From Melieria omissa (Eukaryota > Arthropoda > Insecta > Diptera > Ulidiidae): a stretch of DNA of 64,000 nucleotides. Location of the stretch: the NCBI GenBank assembly GCA_963971225.1, contig OZ020269.1, positions 106,835,486 through 106,899,485 of the forward strand, read 5' to 3'. Shown here one piece after another: positions 57,841 through 64,000 of the stretch (positions are counted from its first letter, which is position 1; every line of letters starts with the position of its first letter). The translations under genes and the position numbers were made by a program. The notes beneath the pieces were generated by a model. The model was given only the letters and a program-made list of their open reading frames with translations. It did no database searches and was not told where the DNA came from.

Positions 57841-59229
57841 CTTAAGACTCACAGAATATAAACTTCATTGGCACAATAACTCAACTAAAAATTGTGAATA
57901 GAAAGAAAGTTGTCTGAGGTCCCTTAAGTTGCTGTTCCATCTTATTGAAAGCCCATGCATAGATATTGTACAACAACAACAAATTCAGAAAAATCTTAAT
58001 AAAGCATGCAGCTCGTGTTTTGTTTTTGTTGTAACGCCAATAAAAACTCAACGTTGTTGGACTCATCTTTTTTTGGGGAACCAAATCAGACGCCACCAAC
58101 CAACCAACCAACGAACCAAACAATTCACAGTTCTTCTTCTTCCTCTGGTTGGCATTTTATTTCGCCAATTTTTGTCATTGTTGTTGTGGCATTTTGTGCT
58201 GACAAAATGAAATCATAAAACATTTGCGTGCGCGAAAAAACCAATTGCAAACAATAACAACAACAAATGTCAAGCATAAAAAACAGCAAAGAACGAGTAA
58301 AAATTCACAAGTGCCCATATCGGTTTAGCTGGACGTGGGGTGCAACGGGGCGGAGTGCGGCTCGAGAGTGAACGAGTGAGTGAGCGAGTGAGTGAACGGT
58401 CGCATTGCAAATGGAGTGTGATGTGTTGAAGGGTAGAAAGAAATAAAGAAAGACGAAAAAACAGTGAGGTTATGTTGCAGCAATTGTGCTAGTGAGTTGT
58501 TGTTGTTATTGTTATTGTTGTCATGAAAATGTAGGAATTGCAAAATTGAAAGCGTTTTAACACTTGAGCTGTCAACAGGGCGGAAATTTTCACTCACCAG
58601 CGGAGCAACGAAGTTTGTGAACTGAAAATAAAAAACACAAAAACCACAAAAAAACAAATATGCACAGCAACAACAACAATGGCTTGAAGTCAAAGTAATG
58701 TTGAAGAATTTTTGTTGAATTGTCGCCAATTCAAGCATGTGCGGTTGCCAGGCTGTGGGCGGCCAGCGGCGCATTGTTAGGGGTTGAACTCAACAAAAAA
58801 TGTTTGTAAGGTTAGGAAAATGTTTATGGATCATTTTTAAATTTTTTAATATTTATTTTACTCTATGAACATTTGTTTGTAAATGGGAGACGTTTGTTGC
58901 CAGTGAAATTTTTGTTCTATGTTTATCTATGTTTGACCAACTTTTTACAACGACTGTAAAAAATTGTTCGCATGCAGTCAGTAAACGCTTTGCCAAAGTG
59001 TGGGAATTTCAATCCAAACTCGCCTCTCCACTCAACTCTCGTCGCGGTTCGGCTCGGCCTTATTATTTATTTACAATTTCTGAAAGTGGTTTTTATTGCG
59101 GCGGTAAATCTCGAGATTTTTTGGCCCGCATGATGCATTATGAAATTGAAATTTGGAATTGGTTAAGTGCCGTTGCAGTATTTGCTGGTCTGATGAAAGT
59201 CAAAGCATAAATTTTGAGCTCTTTTAAAG
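57841..59229. other. Noncoding DNA
   Basis: Unique sequence with ACCAACCAACCAACGAACC at 58095-58115, TTG/AAC runs (58170-58190, 58248-58265, 58498-58525) and GAGTGAGTGAGCGAG near 58370-58392. The 93-codon frame at 58929-59210 has no recognisable domain. Confidence 0.55.
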
Positions 59230-61065
59230 AATGAAAATGAATTTTTTAGGACTCTTCAAATCCTAAACGAACGATTCTCATTACAAATTTAATTGCTTCT
59301 ATGTCTGAATGGAATATTTTATTTTGTATATTAGAATTCTTTGAGATTAATTTTAGATCAGACTTTCAAAAAGTCTTCCCACATCGATTTTCATCAAACA
59401 TCTTTCATACTTATTAAGTGGTCTACTTGTTCATCACGAATTGAAATGCAAGTCAAGACCCCTTGATCTTTCTTCTTAGATTCTTTAAAAATTCTTCTTG
59501 ATACAATTTTCGATTTTTTTTTATATCATAAGAAGTCTTCCGACAATGATTTTCTTCAAAGCATGTTTGCCATTTTCCACACTTTCCTTCCTCTTGTTCA
59601 CTTCAAATCGGAATAAATGTCAGGGCCTCTTTTTCCTATATGTGATTTCTTTGCAATTTAGAGTCTTTTAAGATTCATTTTAGTTCAATTTTAGATCTTT
59701 TCAATATTCACAAAAAGTCTCAAACATCTTTCACATTCTTCAATTTGTCTCTCTGTTTACTTAAAATAAAATTAAGTTCCTTTTTGGAACAATTTTAGAT
59801 TTTCTAAACATCACAAAAAGTCTTCCCACATTGATTTTCCAGATTGTTCGCTTGTTTACTACGAATGGGAACAAAGTCAAGGTCTCTTCTTCCTGTACGT
59901 GGATTCCTTGTTATTTAGATTCTTTGAAGAATTGATTTAGGTAAATTTTAGGTGTTTGAAAAATTCACAAAAACTCTGTGCACATCGATTTTTTTCAAAA
60001 CATGTTTTCGACTCGTCACACTTTCCGCTTGTTTGTTTCGAATCGGAATACTAGTCAAAGTCTCTTCTACCTTTATGAATATTCTTTGTAATTTAGACTC
60101 TGTTAAGATTCTTTTTTGGTATAATTTTCGATTTTTTAAATATCATAAAAAGTCTTCCCATCTCGATCTTCCTCAAACATTTTCACATTCTCCAGATTGT
60201 CCGCTTGTTCCCTACAAATCGGAATTCATGTCAACGTTTTTTCTGCCTCTATGAATATTTTTAGCAATTGAGATTCATTTAAGATTCTTTTTAGTACAAT
60301 TTTAGATTTTCTAAATATCACAAAACTCTTCACATATTGATTTTCCTGAAAACATGTTTTTCACTCGCCACAATTTCCGCTTATTTGCTTTGAATCGTAA
60401 TACGAGCCAAGGTTTTTCCTTCCTATATGTGGATTCCTTGAAATTAAGATTCTCCTAAGATTCATTATAGATCAATTTAGATCTTCCAATATTCAGATGT
60501 TGTGGTCTGAGTCGGAATACATTCAGACCACAAGATCTATTCTATCTTTTAGAATATTTTTTGCAATAAAGATTCTTCAAAGATTCAATTTAGTTCAATT
60601 TTATCTCTTAAATGTTTTCAAAATGTCTTCCCACATTGATTTTCCTCCATTTTTCCGGTCCGAATTGGCAGAAGCACCAAAGGCTGCCTCATCTTTCAAT
60701 CCGCAACGTCTATTGTACCTCTATGAATCTTTAACTTTGTCGGAATACATTCAGACCACAACATCTATTCTATCTTTTAGAATATTATCTTCTATCTTTT
60801 AGAATATTATAAAGATTCTGCAAAGATTCAATTTAGTTCCCACATTGATTTTCGAATCGGCACAAGCAGCAGTAGAAACAGCTCTCTCAGACTATTCTGA
60901 CTATTCCTCTCTTCCATCTCTATGAATGTTGAAGTTTTTTCCCTTTGTAATTAACATTCTTCTAAGTTTAATTTCAGTTCAATTTTAGATCTTTTAAATA
61001 TCCACAGCAACTCTGCCCACATCGATTTTCCTCAAAACATATTTTTCATTCGCCGCATTTTCCGC
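59230..61065. repeat. Tandem array, unit about 150-170 bp, about eleven copies
   Basis: Units share AAAAGTCTTCCCACATCGAT, TTTTCCTCAAACAT, TTTCCGCTTGTTCACTACGA, ATCGGAAT, GTCAAGGTCTCTTCTTCC, TATGTGGATTCCTTG and AATTTTAGATCTTTT. CACAT-GATTTTC landmarks fall near 59377, 59540, 59825, 59976, 60153, 60327, 60633, 60840 and 61017. Near 60505-60790 a segment (GGAATACATTCAGACCACAA) is locally duplicated. Copies are moderately diverged. Confidence 0.82.
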
Positions 61066-61690
61066 TCGTTCGCCACGATTTGAAATATACATGTCAAGGT
61101 CTTGTTTTGAGGCTTTCAAATTCTATGCTAACCTGCTGCTTGTTCTTGTTGTTGTTTCTTGTTGTGGTCGGAAAAGTCATTTTTGGCCATCACGTTTTCG
61201 TTGCCATTTTCCCAGCACAACACGACACAACTTGCAATCAGATTGTTGTCTCTTAGATGCAACGTTGTGTTGGACCTCACTCGATGACCTCGCTTGCAGT
61301 TAAAACTTGCACAAGCAGAAGCTGCACAAACAAGCAACAGCTGCCACAGCATTCGGATCACTGTTTACTAAACTTTTTTATAGTCAGACAAATGAAAAAA
61401 ATCACTCCACAACAAAACATCAACAACACTGCTATTTGCCAAAGATTTGCAAAATGTTTGTTGCTTAGAATTTGGCAGCGGCAGCCAGTCGCCGCTATGT
61501 GTGGCGCGCCACATGGGGCACGACGAATGCAAAACACGCGAGTCATAAATGCGCGTTGGCTGCCAACGACATAAAAAGCCATGTTTCGCCGCGTAAACGT
61601 ACCCAAGGACCCAAGGTGGTCGATACATGGAGGGAGGGAGGGCGCAGAGGCGGACACGAACAAGAGAGAAAAACTAGTCACAGCTGCAAT
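61066..61690. other. Unique noncoding block
   Basis: Complex sequence without repeats, bounded by two arrays. A 113-codon minus-strand frame (61358-61699) has no domain and I do not call it. Confidence 0.5.
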
Positions 61691-64000
61691 TGAAAACATT
61701 TAGTTGTTGAATGAACGGTTGAATGTTGGTTGCATAAGTGGGGACAGGCAGGTGAATGGATGCGCCAATGGGTGGAGAGTGGTGAAGAGATGGATGAAGG
61801 TGTTGGCAGATGAATGGTTGGATGGAACCAACTAGTTGAATGGTTGGTTAGGTGGAGTAATGGATCGATAAATGTGTGCGAAATGGTCGGGTGAATAGGT
61901 GAACGGATGGACGGAGGGTAAAGGGTAAAGGGATGATGAAGCCAGGGGTGAGATGAAGCTTTCGAAGATGGACAATAAATGACTTTTGGTAGATGAACGG
62001 CCCTGCTGGTGGTTTGATGGAAGTGAGAGTTGAATGGTTGACCTAATAGTTGGACGGATGTATTGATGAATAATGGATTCATAAGTGTGTACCTCATAGG
62101 TGAACTCAGAGCTAATTGATAGGCAGATAATTAAAACAGAAGTTGGAAAAAAGCTTCAAATAAATAGATGAAAGAATGGGTAAAGGAATGGATCGATTTA
62201 CTCGTTAGTGTGTTGCCTTGTTCGATGAGTAGATGCTTGATGACGAATAGATGAACTTATAGGCCAATCGGTAGACAAACATATGATGAAGCGTTTGTTA
62301 GATGATCCGATTAGTTAGTTGAATCGGTAGATCAACGATTGGGTGTGTTATGGTCCCATGAGTAGAAGAACAAATCTACAGATTGAAGGGCAGATGAATC
62401 GGTGGCTTAATGAAAGTAACAGATGAATATAGGTGGGTGAAAAGATGAAGAGACATCGATCTGACAGAGGTTCTTTAGATAAGTTCGCCCTTGTCTTATG
62501 CATCATAAGCGCATCACAACGGAATTACCAGGTCGTAATGTATAGCACCGTTTTATAAATTGAATCTACTTAAGTTGAATGAAACGAACAGTTGGTTGAA
62601 TGGATAGAGAGATAATTGGTCAGTCGGGTGTATGATCTGAAGGAATGAAGGAATAAATAGATTATTAAAGAATATAGATCGATCTGACATAAATAGATTC
62701 AATAGACGAAATCTATAAGAGTCATAATAGATCAAACTGTTCGCAAATCTAATCTAAGCTTGGTGAAGATAACTGTTGACTGATTAGATAGGTGAGTGGG
62801 TTAACTAGATAAAGAAAAGAAAACGGTGGTGAATGGGTTGCACGCTAAGTAATCCACCATCCAGCATCACCAGAATGGTGCTTGACTGAAACTCCCAAGG
62901 GAACAGAAGTTGCAGAAGACTGAACAATTCCTGGAGAAGGTCGCTGTCCTGGAACAACTCCTAATCAAGTAAAATGAAGAAGCCTTATTGAGGCCCCATG
63001 CTTCCAAACGAAGTGAATGAAGAGAAGTGAAAGGAGAAGAGAGAAGTAGAAGTGAGAAATGAGAGAAGTGAAGTGAAGAAAAGAGGAGAAGTGAAGAGAG
63101 AAGGTGAAATGAGAAGTGAAAAAGTTGATCCAACAGATCTATGAACTAAAGAAGTTGAAGGCAGATAAAGCAGTGCCTATAGGAAGTAAACAGATTTATG
63201 GAGGTATAGGTAGATGAATGATTGAGGGATGGCAGTATAGATGAACAATTGATAGGCAGAATAAGCGATGATTAAATGAAAGATAACTAGAATGTAGGAT
63301 GAATGCAGAATGAAGTGATGCAGTCCATTCTAGAAGAAAGTGTTTGAGGTTTTTAACAGTCAAATGAAGAGTATATGAGTAGATGAATAATTGTCTGATG
63401 GTCTAATATTGAACGAACCCATTTGCCAGTCGATTGATCGAACAGGGTGTGAAATGGTTGGCTAAATAAATTGAAACTTGGACGAATGGGGTGGGGACAA
63501 ACTTGTAGTCAAACTAACAATGAAGCCCATTATTGGCTGAAAGGATAAGTGGAGGAAAGGGTGTTAGATGATCGAGTAAACATAGATGATGAATGTGAAC
63601 GGGTGAAGCAGGTGAAAAAATGAAGGACGATTGGATAAATATGCATAGAACATGATTGTATTTAAAAGTAAACCGGTGGAAAGCTGAAAGATGTGAAGTT
63701 GAATATAAAGGACGATTGTATAAATAAACTGGTGGACAGATTAAGGACGATTGGGCGAATGTATAAAAAAATCAATGGAAAGTTAAAGGATGTTCAAGGA
63801 AGGAAGGAAAGTAAAAAATAAGGGAAGGAAAAAGTAACCCGTAAAGTAAACAGTGTACAGACGAAAGATAATAAGATGAATAGGAAAATGGAATGTATAC
63901 ACAAACCAGTGGAGAGTTGAGCGATAAGAAAGTTGAGTGATAAAGCGGTGCTTAGAAGAAATTAATAATTGGATGCGAATGGGAAAGAGCTAGATGAGTG
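61691..64000. repeat. Purine-rich cryptic repeats (GATGAATGG/GATAAATGA words)
   Basis: Words such as GAATGGTTGGATGG, GATGAATGG, GATAGGTGA and GTAGATGAA recur at irregular 10-40 base spacings throughout, with strong purine bias on the + strand. 61691-62100 is closest to the GATG/GAATG word and 63000-63125 is a GAAGTGAA/GAGAAG tract. It resembles a decayed tetranucleotide-like satellite. No coding region. The array runs off the window end. Confidence 0.7.

Noticed and set aside
57825..57841. CCTAACCTAAC as telomere-like repeats
   Set aside because: Only two units, and it directly ends a retroelement 3' UTR, so it is better read as that element's tail.
1..64000. Host coding exons, tRNA or rRNA genes
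   Set aside because: I looked for domain-bearing frames on both strands and for tRNA box-like sequences and saw none I could support; small exons could still be missed by eye.

Overview
This window is AT-rich eukaryotic DNA from an insect, most likely a higher fly (Diptera; a tephritid or drosophilid relative would fit). The signs are very frequent TTG/CAA and CA/GT microsatellites, mariner/Tc1 elements, a CR1-type non-LTR element with a PHD-like ORF1, RNase H-bearing I/R1/LOA-type non-LTR remnants with TAA or CCTAA tails, and hAT-like miniature elements. I found no host protein-coding gene, tRNA, rRNA or CRISPR array. The long open frames are transposon proteins or readings through tandem repeats. 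The window therefore looks intergenic or like the inside of a very large intron. A textbook recursive splice site at 33432|33433 on the + strand favours the intron reading, with transcription left to right.

Layout: 1-6350 is unique DNA followed by old tandem repeats, interrupted by a 253-bp hAT-like MITE with an 8-bp target duplication. 6853-7563 is a second hAT-like element, also with an 8-bp duplication. 9420-10665 holds a broken RNase H-type retrotransposon 3' half (minus strand). 11492-12461 is a palindromic-ended element with six internal copies of its end motif. 15.8-18.2 kb is a decayed mariner element whose 5' end is repeated about six times and whose 3' end is duplicated. 18.3-22.3 kb is three successive tandem arrays. 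23774-24281 is a perfect 257-bp duplication. 26.1-29.1 kb contains an 82-bp array, tandem copies of a retroelement C-terminus, and a 103-bp poly(A) insertion with a 10-bp target duplication. 31616-32105 is an uninterrupted CATAT microsatellite. 32342-32935 is an internally deleted Tc1/mariner element. 34551-35096 is a 5'-truncated RNase H element with an 8-bp duplication. About 35170-40002 is a nearly complete CR1-type retrotransposon interrupted by a 728-bp TTAA-flanked DNA element. 42.8-45.4 kb, 48.14-48.75 kb, 52.37-54.06 kb (42-bp minisatellite), 59.2-61.1 kb and 61.7-64.0 kb are further repeat blocks. 56.0-57.84 kb holds more RNase H-type retroelement remnants.

Two themes stand out. First, tandem duplication has acted on whatever sequence was present, including transposon ends: the mariner 5' end, the mariner 3' end and a retroelement C-terminus at two loci in opposite orientation. 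Second, several insertions have clean boundaries and target-site duplications, so their relative ages can be read. The TTAA element landed in a CR1 copy whose ORF2 is otherwise open, and the truncated RNase H elements and hAT MITEs landed in existing repeats. All family assignments come from motif recognition by eye; no database search was possible.
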